Virus record (IMG/VR): IMGVR_UViG_3300034071_002353
Span: 1-21,013 of that record
Reading direction: 5' to 3' (one strand)
DNA from: a virus
DNA length: 21,013 nucleotides
Part shown: piece by piece, positions 8,011 to 14,413 of the stretch
Numbering within the stretch: position 1 is the stretch's first letter
Layout: each line of letters opens with the position of its first letter
Made by a program: the position numbers and the translations under genes
Notes under the pieces: generated by a model
What the model saw: the letters and a program-made list of their open reading frames with translations, nothing else
Database searches by the model: none
Told to the model about the DNA's origin: nothing

Positions 8011-9618
8011 ATGAACTCCAAAGACATTGTATCTCTTTATGAAGCATACGCTGCTGTTTATGATGAAGATCTAAGAGATGAATTAGAATCTTCTTCAATT
8101 CAGGAAGATCTTTCTTTCGTTGATGATCTAAGTGATAATGAACTTGATCAGGTAATGGAAGATATTTTTGTATCTGGAGATATTGATATCAATGAGTGTT
8201 TTGATTCTTTGGATTATGTTCTATCTGAAGCAAGAGTAACTTCTTCTGATGATAGACCATCTGGTTCTGCAACAGTTACTAGAAGTTCAGAAAGACCAAG
8301 CAGAGCAGCAAGATCTGCAGAAAGACAAAGACAAGTAAGAATTGGTAGAATTGCTCAGGCAGCTCAGCGTACTGGTGAGAGACTAGCGGCTCCTGCACGT
8401 TCTACTGGAGGAACTTCAGCATCTGCTAGAGTTGGTCAAGCAAGTGCAAAAGTAAAATCCGCAGCACAAAAAGTAAAAGGATTCCTGGGTAAAGTTGGAA
8501 GAACAGCAAAATCTGGTTATGAAGCGGCTAAAAAAGAATTTAGCGGAGAAGCAGGAAGAGAAGCACAAGCAAGAACAACCGCTCGTCAAACGAAAAGGTC
8601 AGAAAGAAAACAGGCAGGTAAAGATACTTCTGAATTTGAAAGAAAACCAACATGGAGACCTGGTGGACAGAATGTAAATAGAACATTTAAACCTCAACAA
8701 GGCCCAACACCAGCACCAAAAGATGGCGAATCAAAACCATCATGGAGATCTGGTGGACAGAATGTAAACAGAACATTTAAACCTCAACAAGGTCCAACGC
8801 CAGCACCAAAAGGTCCAAGATCTCCTGCTCCTTATAGGAATGCGGGTAAAAGTGATACTGGACCTTCTTCAACTGGTAGAGCACTTCCTGGATCTTCTGC
8901 AAGAGCAGCACTTCCTCCCGCAAAGGAGTCTGATAGAAGAGCGGCCGCAAAAGCAAAATTACAAAAAGCATCTGCTGGTTCATCTGCAAGAGGAATTAGA
9001 TTTGCAGGAGAGAGAGTTGGTCAGTTAGCAACACAAAGAGCACATACTGGCAAACAAAATGCTCTAGAAAAATTCAGAAAGAAAATCGGAGTCAGTGAGG
9101 AAATCTTCAATCAGATTCTAAACACAATCTTTGAAGAAATGATTTATGAGGGTTATGTTGATTCTTATGAAAACGCACTTTATGTTCTTGAATCACTTTC
9201 AGAGTCTGATGTTCAAGATGTTGTTGAGTCCTATCTAGTTGAAGAAACTGAAATCGTTGATCTTTATGATGTTGTTCTTGAGCATCTTCTTGATGAAGGT
9301 TATGCGGACACTGTTGAAAATGCAGAAGTAATCATGACGAATATGAGTGAAGAGTGGAGAGATGAAATTGTTTTTGAAGGATTCAAGAAAATGAATCGCG
9401 CAAAAATCGAAAATCAAGCAAGAAGACTTGGTGGTGATAGAGGAGATGTTCTACGTGCCGTTGCCGACAAAATGGATACTGAAGTTGAGCGTAAGTATTC
9501 AACAAGACAAGCAAGATTAAATAGAGCAGGCGGAGCTGGTAGCGAATATAGAAAGGCACAGGAACTTAGAGCAAGAGATGATGCAAAGGCAGATTTCAAG
9601 AAGTATGGTCTTCGCTGA
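8011..9618 (+). CDS. Putative virion protein with acidic head, basic middle and EGY repeats
   Basis: A 535-residue modular protein. Residues 1-70 are very acidic. LSEA at 71-74, followed by RV, resembles a gp21-type protease site and marks the switch to a basic, disordered region rich in R, K, S, A and P (75-350). That region contains two 30-residue tandem repeats (212-241 and 242-271) and a helix-like KSGYEAAKKEF stretch near 170-180. Residues 365-455 hold two copies of an acidic helical module centred on EGY (380-382 and 429-431). The C-terminus is basic again. Similar EGY modules recur in cyanophage virion-type proteins. The 11089 product has the same plan. The late promoter, terminator and composition favour an internal head or DNA-condensing role; no enzyme motif is visible. 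There is no clear Shine-Dalgarno sequence at the start. Confidence 0.75.
   Translation: MNSKDIVSLYEAYAAVYDEDLRDELESSSIQEDLSFVDDLSDNELDQVMEDIFVSGDIDINECFDSLDYVLSEARVTSSDDRPSGSATVTRSSERPSRAARSAERQRQVRIGRIAQAAQRTGERLAAPARSTGGTSASARVGQASAKVKSAAQKVKGFLGKVGRTAKSGYEAAKKEFSGEAGREAQARTTARQTKRSERKQAGKDTSEFERKPTWRPGGQNVNRTFKPQQGPTPAPKDGESKPSWRSGGQNVNRTFKPQQGPTPAPKGPRSPAPYRNAGKSDTGPSSTGRALPGSSARAALPPAKESDRRAAAKAKLQKASAGSSARGIRFAGERVGQLATQRAHTGKQNALEKFRKKIGVSEEIFNQILNTIFEEMIYEGYVDSYENALYVLESLSESDVQDVVESYLVEETEIVDLYDVVLEHLLDEGYADTVENAEVIMTNMSEEWRDEIVFEGFKKMNRAKIENQARRLGGDRGDVLRAVADKMDTEVERKYSTRQARLNRAGGAGSEYRKAQELRARDDAKADFKKYGLR
8644..8823 (+). repeat. Two tandem 90-base coding repeats
   Basis: Copies at 8644-8733 and 8734-8823 encode nearly the same 30 residues, with core GGQNVNRTFKPQQGPTPAPK. 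They differ by a few substitutions (for example TWRP against SWRS) and by their last few residues. The high DNA identity points to a recent duplication or to frequent exchange between the copies. Confidence 0.92.
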
Positions 9619-9635
9619 TTGAAAACATAAAAATT

Positions 9636-9663
9636 AAAGAGGGTTTAATTACCCTCTTTTTTT
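9636..9663 (+). terminator. Intrinsic terminator after the 8011 gene
   Basis: A perfect 9-bp stem: AAAGAGGGT (9636-9644) pairs with ACCCTCTTT (9651-9659) around TTAATT, with T to 9663. The A-rich left flank means that it could also stop transcription in the opposite direction. The tRNA gene starts only 14 bases later. Confidence 0.9.
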
Positions 9664-9676
9664 GATACTTTGGGAA

Positions 9677-9749
9677 GGGGATATAGCTCAGTTGGTAGAG
9701 CGCGGTCTTTGCAAGGCTGATGTCAGGAGTTCGAGTCTCCTTATCTCCA
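9677..9749 (+). tRNA. trnA-UGC: tRNA-Ala, anticodon UGC
   Basis: A 73-base cloverleaf. Acceptor GGGGATA (9677-9683) pairs with TATCTCC (9742-9748) with one G-U pair. The D arm is GCTC/GAGC. The anticodon arm CGGTC/GGCTG holds the loop TTTGCAA, so the anticodon is TGC (alanine). The T arm is AGGAG/CTCCT with loop TTCGAGT. The discriminator base is A. CCA is not encoded, so host nucleotidyltransferase must add it. The G-U and U-G pairs in the anticodon stem are unusual but acceptable. No promoter fits between the preceding terminator and the tRNA, so it probably relies on readthrough. Cyanophage tRNAs are thought to support AT-rich phage codon use. Confidence 0.95.
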
Positions 9750-9777
9750 TAAATATAAGAAAACGTAAAAATAAATA
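9748..9777 (+). promoter_or_regulatory. Pair of near-match late elements before the 9798 gene
   Basis: CATAAATA (9748-9755) overlaps the tRNA 3' end and AATAAATA (9770-9777) follows; each matches TATAAATA at 7 of 8 positions. The second predicts a start near 9783, 15 bases before ATG 9798, the same spacing as the 7457-7464 promoter. Confidence 0.5.
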
Positions 9778-9797
9778 TAAGTATATAAAAAAATAGT

Positions 9798-11087
9798 ATG
9801 AAACGTTTCTTCCAATTTTTATCTGAAGCAAGAGAATCGCAGGCATCATTGCAAGCGAAAAAACTTGGTCTGGTTGGTGATGGTCATGGAGGATGGTTGG
9901 ATCGTGGTGGAAAACAAGTAGCAAGAACTGAAGGTGGGAAGTTAAAGTTTCTTGATGGTAGGCAAAAGTCCGCTCCAGAAGAAAAAGGTGCAAAACAAGC
10001 AACTGGTCCAGCATCAATGCCACAAGGACAACAAGCAGTCGCTCCAGTTTCACGCCCCCTTCCATCACAAGCATCTCCAGAAGAGCAAGAACCAGAGGAA
10101 AAACCAACTCTTACTATTGTATTGGGAAGGTTTAATCCGCCTACAATTGGACACGATAAAACATTTAATATTGCCAAAAAAGTTTCTGTTGGTGGCGACT
10201 TAAAAATATATCCATCAAGAACTCAAGATCCAAAGAAAAATCCATTGAATCCTGAAGTTAAAATTCAATACATGAGAATGATGTTCCCTGATTATTCTGA
10301 TAATATAATTGATGACCCTGATATGGAAAGTATTTTTGATGTATTAATTACTGCTTCTGAGGATGGGTATGGAACTGTAAATATTGTTTGTGGATCTGAT
10401 CGTCATGGTGAGTTTGAAAATTTATCTCAAAGATATAACAAAGAATTATATAATTTTGACTTGATTCGTGTTATATCTTCGGGAGTTAAGGATACTGAAG
10501 CTGAAGGGGCAATGGGAGTATCTTCTTCAAAAATGAGAAAAGCGGTGATTGATAATGATTTCTCAACATTTAGAAGAGGAACTCCTAAAACTCTCAGTAA
10601 CGCTGAAACTCAATCTCTGTTTGATCAAGTAAGACAGGGAATGAAAATTAAAAAAACAAAAACTCAAAAAGAAAATTATAACCTTTGGGAAATAGCTCCA
10701 AAACTTGATGTTCAAAATCTTCGTGAGAATTATATTTCTGGAAAAATATTCAATGTTGGAAATATTGTAGAAAATTTGAATACTGGATTGGTTGGAGAAG
10801 TCATACGTAGAGGGACTAATTATTTAATTTGTGTTACTAAAGAAGGTTATATGTTTAAGTCTTGGATCAAAGATTTAATGGAATATACTGAAGTTAAAAT
10901 GGATTCGCCGATGAGAGACAAAATTCATCCCAATACTCTTGTTGGAACTTTAGGTGCATTTAAACATTATGCAAAAATGACACCAGGTGTAATTGGAACA
11001 AATAGTCAATACCTTCAAAAAGGTGGTAAAGCATATGGAGTCAATTTTATAAATAAATATAAGGCAAAAAAAGCAAGCACTCGTTAA
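9798..11087 (+). CDS. Capsid-targeted nucleotidyltransferase-like protein
   Basis: A 429-residue fusion. Residues 1-11 (MKRFFQFLSEA) match the T4-type capsid-targeting peptide, with a candidate gp21 cut LSE|A at residue 10. Residues 21-58 carry a GDGHGGW module common in cyanophage virion-type proteins. A P/Q/E-rich linker follows (to about 104). Residues 105-275 form a cytidylyl/nicotinamide-nucleotide adenylyltransferase-type domain: GRFNPPTIGH (110-119), where T-x-G-H is the nucleotide-binding signature, SRTQDPKKNPL, CGSDRH, and SSSKMRKA (242-249), the ISSTxIR-like motif. The C-terminal part (about 300-429) contains FNVGNIVENLNTGLVGEVIR and a GGKAYG stretch seen in cyanophage proteins. Substrate is unknown; transfer of a nucleotide to NMN, a lipid head-group precursor or a protein is possible. 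It has late-type control. Confidence 0.8.
   Translation: MKRFFQFLSEARESQASLQAKKLGLVGDGHGGWLDRGGKQVARTEGGKLKFLDGRQKSAPEEKGAKQATGPASMPQGQQAVAPVSRPLPSQASPEEQEPEEKPTLTIVLGRFNPPTIGHDKTFNIAKKVSVGGDLKIYPSRTQDPKKNPLNPEVKIQYMRMMFPDYSDNIIDDPDMESIFDVLITASEDGYGTVNIVCGSDRHGEFENLSQRYNKELYNFDLIRVISSGVKDTEAEGAMGVSSSKMRKAVIDNDFSTFRRGTPKTLSNAETQSLFDQVRQGMKIKKTKTQKENYNLWEIAPKLDVQNLRENYISGKIFNVGNIVENLNTGLVGEVIRRGTNYLICVTKEGYMFKSWIKDLMEYTEVKMDSPMRDKIHPNTLVGTLGAFKHYAKMTPGVIGTNSQYLQKGGKAYGVNFINKYKAKKASTR
11048..11055 (+). promoter_or_regulatory. Late promoter inside the end of the 9798 gene
   Basis: An exact TATAAATA within the last codons of the upstream gene. The predicted start is near 11061, 28 bases before ATG 11089, so the next gene can be expressed separately although only one base separates the two reading frames. 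Confidence 0.65.
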
Positions 11088-11088
11088 G

Positions 11089-12888
11089 ATGACTAATAAT
11101 CACGTAAAAGATATATCCAGAATTTATCTGGACCAAATTGTTGGTGAAGCATTAGATCCTGTTGGAAAAGAGGACGCTGATATTGACAATGATGGTGATC
11201 ATGATAAGTCTGACAAGTATCTTCGCAAACGTAGAAAAGCAATTGGTAATGCAATTGCTACTCAAAAAGAGGCATTGGATCCTGTAGGTAAAGAAGATGA
11301 TGACATCGATAACGATGGTGATGTTGATAAGTCTGATGCTTACTTAAAGAATCGTAGAAAAGTTCGCTCAAAAGTAATCGCAAAAGAAGGTTATTCAAAC
11401 TGGAGAGAAGATCTAATTGAGGTTGTTGATAAAATCTCAAAAGATAGGAGTAAAGATGTAAAAATTACTGAAAAGCAAATTAATAATAAAATTGATATAA
11501 ATCCAAAACTTAATCTTGGTGAAAGAGTTGATCAACTTGGAGGAATTCTTCTTGAAATGTCTGAAATCGAAGACTTTGAAGGAGTTTTTGGTGATCTATC
11601 CGAATCTGAAATTTTCTTGCTATCTGACCAATTAATTGAAGAAGTAGTAGAAGAAGTTTTTTATGAGTGCCTTGAAGAAGGATATGATCTTCAAGATGTA
11701 GAAAATACTTTATTAGAATCTTTAGAAATTTCATCTGCGATTTTAATCGAAGCAAAAGTTACTTTAGGACATGACACTAAAATAAAAAATGATAAATTAG
11801 AAAAAGTAAAATCTATAGTTAAATCAGTAAGTAAAAAATTAGGTGCTGGATATAAGAGAGAGAGACATGGTGAATCTGAATCTTCATCAGGTTCTGGTTC
11901 TTCAAGACCCGGATTGCTTGGAAGAATAGGATCTGCACTTAAAAGTGGACTAAAGAGAGTGGTTCGTGGCGCAGGATATACTACTGGACTTGTTGCAAGA
12001 GGAGCAAAGGCAACAAAAAGAGAATTTGGTGCCGGGTATGAAAGAGGATCAAAAGGAAAAGGAAAAGGAAAGGAAAATCCAAGTGCTGTGCATTCAAAAG
12101 TAGGAGTAAGGTCTGCAAATCTACGTAGTGGTATTGGTGGTGGTAAAAGAGTAGAAGTTGCAGGAGAACGTAAAAAAGAAGAACCAGTTCAAAGAGTTTC
12201 TGTTAGAGATGTGACTCCACCAAAACCAAAACCAAAACCAGAATCAAAAGCACCCGCAGGAACTTCTGAAAATCCAAGAGTAGGGCAACCCGCATCAGAT
12301 AAACCAAAACCAAAACCAGAACCAACAGTAAGAACAAGAACAAGAACAGTATCAACTAAAGGATTTGGTAGTTTCAAACCATCATCAAGTGGAGAAGAGG
12401 CATATCAGAAGGAAAAAGAAAAGCAAGAAACTGCAAAGAGTGCAAAGAAATCAAGAACTAGATCATCTAGTAAGAAGAAATCAAAAGAACCAAATCCAAA
12501 AAAACCTGGAGCACCTTCATTAGATGATCTTCTAAAGTCTGAAGAATTTGAACTTGATGAAAAAACTTTAACTGCTGCCGAGACTAAACAAAAAGAAAGA
12601 ATTGTAAAGTCGATGAAAGATAAATCATCAGATTTTGAAAAGAGATACCCTGGTCGTGGTAAAGAAGTTATGTATGCTACTGCTACCAAGATGGCAAAGA
12701 AAATTGCTGAACAGGCAATGGAAATTCAACCAAAAACGCAGCAGCAGTCTGGTCAACAAAATGTTATGCAAAAAAAGGTAGCACAGCAAAAAGATAGACA
12801 AAAGCAGCAGGAAGTTCAAATTCTTCAAAGAAAACTTCAAGCACTGAGATCTGCTCCTAAAGGCGTAGATACTGATATTACATCTTGA
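11089..12888 (+). CDS. Putative virion protein with EF-hand-like repeats and basic core
   Basis: A 599-residue modular protein. Residues 20-60 and 61-101 are tandem repeats containing DIDNDGDHDKSD and DIDNDGDVDKSD, calcium-loop-like D-x-D-x-DG sequences as in EF-hand or dockerin loops. An acidic helical part with an EEGY module follows (196-199), then LIEA at 219-222 followed by KV, a gp21-like site that matches the position-type of LSEARV in the 8011 product. Residues 240-500 are basic and disordered, with GLLGRIGSALKSGLKR and KPKPKP stretches. The end contains RYPGRGKEVMYATATKMAKK, a motif I associate with cyanophage virion-type proteins, then a Q-rich helix. The protein looks built for the capsid interior. 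Function is unproven; no catalytic motif is seen. Confidence 0.75.
   Translation: MTNNHVKDISRIYLDQIVGEALDPVGKEDADIDNDGDHDKSDKYLRKRRKAIGNAIATQKEALDPVGKEDDDIDNDGDVDKSDAYLKNRRKVRSKVIAKEGYSNWREDLIEVVDKISKDRSKDVKITEKQINNKIDINPKLNLGERVDQLGGILLEMSEIEDFEGVFGDLSESEIFLLSDQLIEEVVEEVFYECLEEGYDLQDVENTLLESLEISSAILIEAKVTLGHDTKIKNDKLEKVKSIVKSVSKKLGAGYKRERHGESESSSGSGSSRPGLLGRIGSALKSGLKRVVRGAGYTTGLVARGAKATKREFGAGYERGSKGKGKGKENPSAVHSKVGVRSANLRSGIGGGKRVEVAGERKKEEPVQRVSVRDVTPPKPKPKPESKAPAGTSENPRVGQPASDKPKPKPEPTVRTRTRTVSTKGFGSFKPSSSGEEAYQKEKEKQETAKSAKKSRTRSSSKKKSKEPNPKKPGAPSLDDLLKSEEFELDEKTLTAAETKQKERIVKSMKDKSSDFEKRYPGRGKEVMYATATKMAKKIAEQAMEIQPKTQQQSGQQNVMQKKVAQQKDRQKQQEVQILQRKLQALRSAPKGVDTDITS
11146..11391 (+). 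repeat. Two 123-base repeats encoding Ca-loop-like modules
   Basis: 11146-11268 and 11269-11391 encode 41-residue units, each starting EALDPVGKED and containing an acidic D-x-D-x-DG loop and a basic RRK helix. The protein copies are closer than the DNA copies, which have diverged at third positions, suggesting an older duplication kept by selection. Confidence 0.88.
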
Positions 12889-12891
12889 ATT

Positions 12892-12899
12892 CCTAAATA
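12892..12899 (+). promoter_or_regulatory. Probable late element for the 57-residue gene
   Basis: CCTAAATA keeps the core TAAATA of the late box. The predicted start is near 12905, leaving the Shine-Dalgarno sequence at 12918-12924 intact in the mRNA. A CTAAATA box also precedes the 19018 gene, which supports it as a variant. Confidence 0.4.
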
Positions 12900-12928
12900 G
12901 AGAAGGATATTTTTTATAGGAGGTCATT

Positions 12929-13102
12929 ATGGGAGTATTAGTAGAAGTTGTAAAACCACTTCTTTTAGCGGCAATGAATTCTTGTCACACAAAGAGACTT
13001 GTTTGTGAACTTCTTGATCGTTATGTGAATACCACTGACAATGATATTGACAATGTAGTTGCTTCAACGGTAAGAACTGCACTTCTTAGAGATTGTAAGT
13101 GA
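12929..13102 (+). CDS. Small hypothetical protein, 57 residues
   Basis: The ATG at 12929 follows an excellent ribosome site, AGGAGGT (12918-12924), one of the best in the window, and the frame runs to TGA 13100-13102. The product starts MGVLVEVVKPLLLAAMNS, an amphipathic or weakly hydrophobic helix. It then has Cys at 19, 26 and 56, and a polar segment NTTDNDIDNVV. It is too short for a confident fold. It has its own upstream element and is followed by two stem-loops, so it is a stand-alone late unit. A small membrane-active or protein-binding peptide is possible. I recognise no family. Confidence 0.72.
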   Translation: MGVLVEVVKPLLLAAMNSCHTKRLVCELLDRYVNTTDNDIDNVVASTVRTALLRDCK

Positions 13103-13113
13103 TTAATTTTTTA

Positions 13114-13131
13114 GTTTAGACTATTCTAAAC
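13114..13131 (+). repeat. Perfect inverted repeat after the 57-residue gene
   Basis: GTTTAGA (13114-13120) pairs with TCTAAAC (13125-13131) around CTAT. No T run follows, so it is not a terminator by itself. It stands five bases before a true terminator and may protect the mRNA 3' end. Confidence 0.7.
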
Positions 13132-13135
13132 AGTA

Positions 13136-13166
13136 AAGGAGACCGAAAGTAGGGTCTCCTTTTTTT
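13136..13166 (+). terminator. Intrinsic terminator after the 57-residue gene
   Basis: A perfect 9-bp stem AAGGAGACC (13136-13144) pairs with GGTCTCCTT (13153-13161), followed by T to 13166. As at 7457, the T run merges into the next TATAAATA. Confidence 0.92.
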
Positions 13167-13173
13167 ATAAATA
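13166..13173 (+). promoter_or_regulatory. Late promoter for the 13207 gene
   Basis: An exact TATAAATA begins on the last T of the terminator. The predicted start is near 13179, 28 bases before ATG 13207. Confidence 0.75.
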
Positions 13174-13206
13174 ATTTTTAGCAAATAACATTTTAAGGTA
13201 AAGAGA

Positions 13207-13719
13207 ATGGCACTCTGGGGTAATAACGATTCTGTTTATTCTGCTGGTACAGTTGCAGTAAATTACAACACCCTTGTTGTTACTGGAACTGGAACTACTT
13301 TTGATACCAATGGTGTTGCCGTTGGTGACGTAATTCAAATTGGTGCTGGGTCTACTTTTGGCGAAGCTGTAATTGTTGGAGTCAGCAGTGCAACTCTATC
13401 AATTGCATCAACTCAGTTCTTAAGTGGCGCTGCTATTTCTAGTGCAGTTTATAACATTAACGAACAACCAAAGTATGCTCTTGGAGTTGGAAATACCTAT
13501 AGAGGTAGCACTAATCCATCTTTGATTTATGGGGTTGATGCAAATGAAGTTAGCGTTGCCTCAACAACCGCATATGCAGTTACTCACAGTGGATGGGTTG
13601 CAGTTGGAGCTACTTACATTGATGCTGAAGGCAATCTAAGAGTTAAGCATGAGGTTCTGGTTGCTGGTGGTATCAACACTACATCTGATGCTAACGACGA
13701 CGCAATCTTCCTTCCTTGA
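13207..13719 (+). CDS. Putative virion structural protein
   Basis: A 170-residue protein opening MALWGNNDSVYSAGTVAV, the kind of start I associate with a cyanophage structural family. The body is rich in G, T, V, S and A, with alternating beta-type strands (NTLVVTGTGTTF, DVIQIGAG, EAVIVGVSSATLSI). The end contains GWVAVGATYIDAEGNLRVK and a short tail. It has no Cys and little charge, which suits an exposed, stable beta-sandwich on the virion, such as a head decoration or tail component. It is driven by an exact late promoter; an AAGG-type ribosome site (13194-13198) is a little far from the ATG. The exact place in the particle cannot be told from sequence. Confidence 0.75.
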   Translation: MALWGNNDSVYSAGTVAVNYNTLVVTGTGTTFDTNGVAVGDVIQIGAGSTFGEAVIVGVSSATLSIASTQFLSGAAISSAVYNINEQPKYALGVGNTYRGSTNPSLIYGVDANEVSVASTTAYAVTHSGWVAVGATYIDAEGNLRVKHEVLVAGGINTTSDANDDAIFLP

Positions 13720-13729
13720 TGGATAATAT

Positions 13730-14122
13730 ATGATTTTTAATGAGTTGAATGAGGATAATTTCCTTTTGTTCGCAATTAAGTATTATGAAAATCCTCAGGC
13801 AGTAACTAAGGAAGATTTTGAAAAAGATCTAAATCATTTTAAGTATATTAAAAGATTATTGAAACGATATAAGAATACTGGTCAGTTAAAAACTCATCTA
13901 CTTCTTAATCATTTTATTATTCTTTATAATATTTTTGGGGAGGCAACAACTCCAATGCTTTTTTATAAGATTGAAAAAGAGTTGTGGTCTGCGATGAAGA
14001 CTTTTATAATCTTCCTTGGAAAATTGCCTGAATATCCAAAATGTTATATACATGATATTCAAGTTGATATCTATTGCCTTTCTGAACTCTATAAAATCTA
14101 CAATGGAAAAGAAGAAAATTGA
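13730..14122 (+). CDS. Conserved-type hypothetical phage protein
   Basis: A 130-residue helical protein starting MIFNELNEDNFLLFAIKYY. It is rich in aromatic residues, Lys and Leu, with several amphipathic helices (HFKYIKRLLKRYKNTGQ, LLLNHFIILYNIF). I remember similar small proteins in T4-like cyanophages but no assigned function. It starts 10 bases after the preceding stop with a GATGGA-like ribosome site, and may be read through from the 13166 promoter because no terminator intervenes. It overlaps the next gene by 20 bases. The hydrophobic stretches look like packed helices rather than clear membrane spans. Confidence 0.72.
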   Translation: MIFNELNEDNFLLFAIKYYENPQAVTKEDFEKDLNHFKYIKRLLKRYKNTGQLKTHLLLNHFIILYNIFGEATTPMLFYKIEKELWSAMKTFIIFLGKLPEYPKCYIHDIQVDIYCLSELYKIYNGKEEN

Positions 14123-14348
14123 TAAAGTCGTTGAAGCATTTCGCAATTATATAAATTTGAAAGAAGAAATGATGACGACTCAAAGCTCTCCCGGCAAACC
14201 TGGATTTAGTTCAGATGCCGATGATCAAGGACCAACCGCAGGCAGAAGTCCAAAAATGTTTCTTTTAGCAAGAACATTTGCCAAAACTTATGCTAAAGGT
14301 GGTCCTGGGTCTCGTAAAAAATGGTTAGATTATTTAAAAAATAAATAA
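14103..14348 (+). CDS. Hypothetical protein, 81 residues
   Basis: The start at ATG 14103 overlaps the upstream gene by 20 bases. A longer version from 14016 is open but would lie deep inside that gene. The product begins MEKKKIDKVVEAFRNYINLK, a helix, then has a flexible G/P/S/D segment (about 30-50) and a basic C-terminus ending KKWLDYLKNK. The central GKPGFSSDADDQGPTAG looks disordered. It could be a small virion or scaffold-binding protein. I recognise no family, and the evidence is the intact frame plus tight coupling to its neighbour. Confidence 0.68.
   Translation: MEKKKIDKVVEAFRNYINLKEEMMTTQSSPGKPGFSSDADDQGPTAGRSPKMFLLARTFAKTYAKGGPGSRKKWLDYLKNK
14340..14347 (+). promoter_or_regulatory. 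Near-match late element before the 14414 gene
   Basis: AATAAATA (7 of 8 to TATAAATA) overlaps the upstream stop. A T4-like start six bases downstream falls at 14353, one base before the structured leader begins, which strengthens the call. Confidence 0.5.
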
Positions 14349-14353
14349 TATTA

Positions 14354-14409
14354 ATACTACTTGAGGTATTTGTTTCATGTAAAAAGTAGTATGAAACTAA
14401 TAACCTCAA
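14354..14409 (+). promoter_or_regulatory. Structured 5' leader with competing stems
   Basis: Fold A: ATACTACTT (14354-14362) pairs perfectly with AAGTAGTAT (14384-14392). Fold B: TTGAGGT (14361-14367) pairs with ACCTCAA (14403-14409) and GTTTCAT (14372-14378) with ATGAAAC (14391-14397). The folds share bases (14361-14362 and 14391-14392), so they compete. Fold B ends five bases before ATG 14414. No Shine-Dalgarno sequence is visible. Regulation is inferred. Confidence 0.5.
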
Positions 14410-14413
14410 AAAA

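Noticed and set aside
9688-10107. A minus-strand frame across the tRNA and the start of the nucleotidyltransferase gene.
   Set aside because: It runs through a clear tRNA and is low-complexity Leu-rich sequence created by the antisense of the linker codons.
11146-11391. Direct repeats considered as a possible CRISPR or regulatory array.
   Set aside because: They are in-frame coding repeats of 41 residues with no spacers; the same applies to 8644-8823.
14016-14102. A longer version of the 81-residue protein.
   Set aside because: It would overlap the preceding gene by more than 100 bases, and its extra residues look like a shadow of that gene. The start at 14103 gives a normal short overlap.
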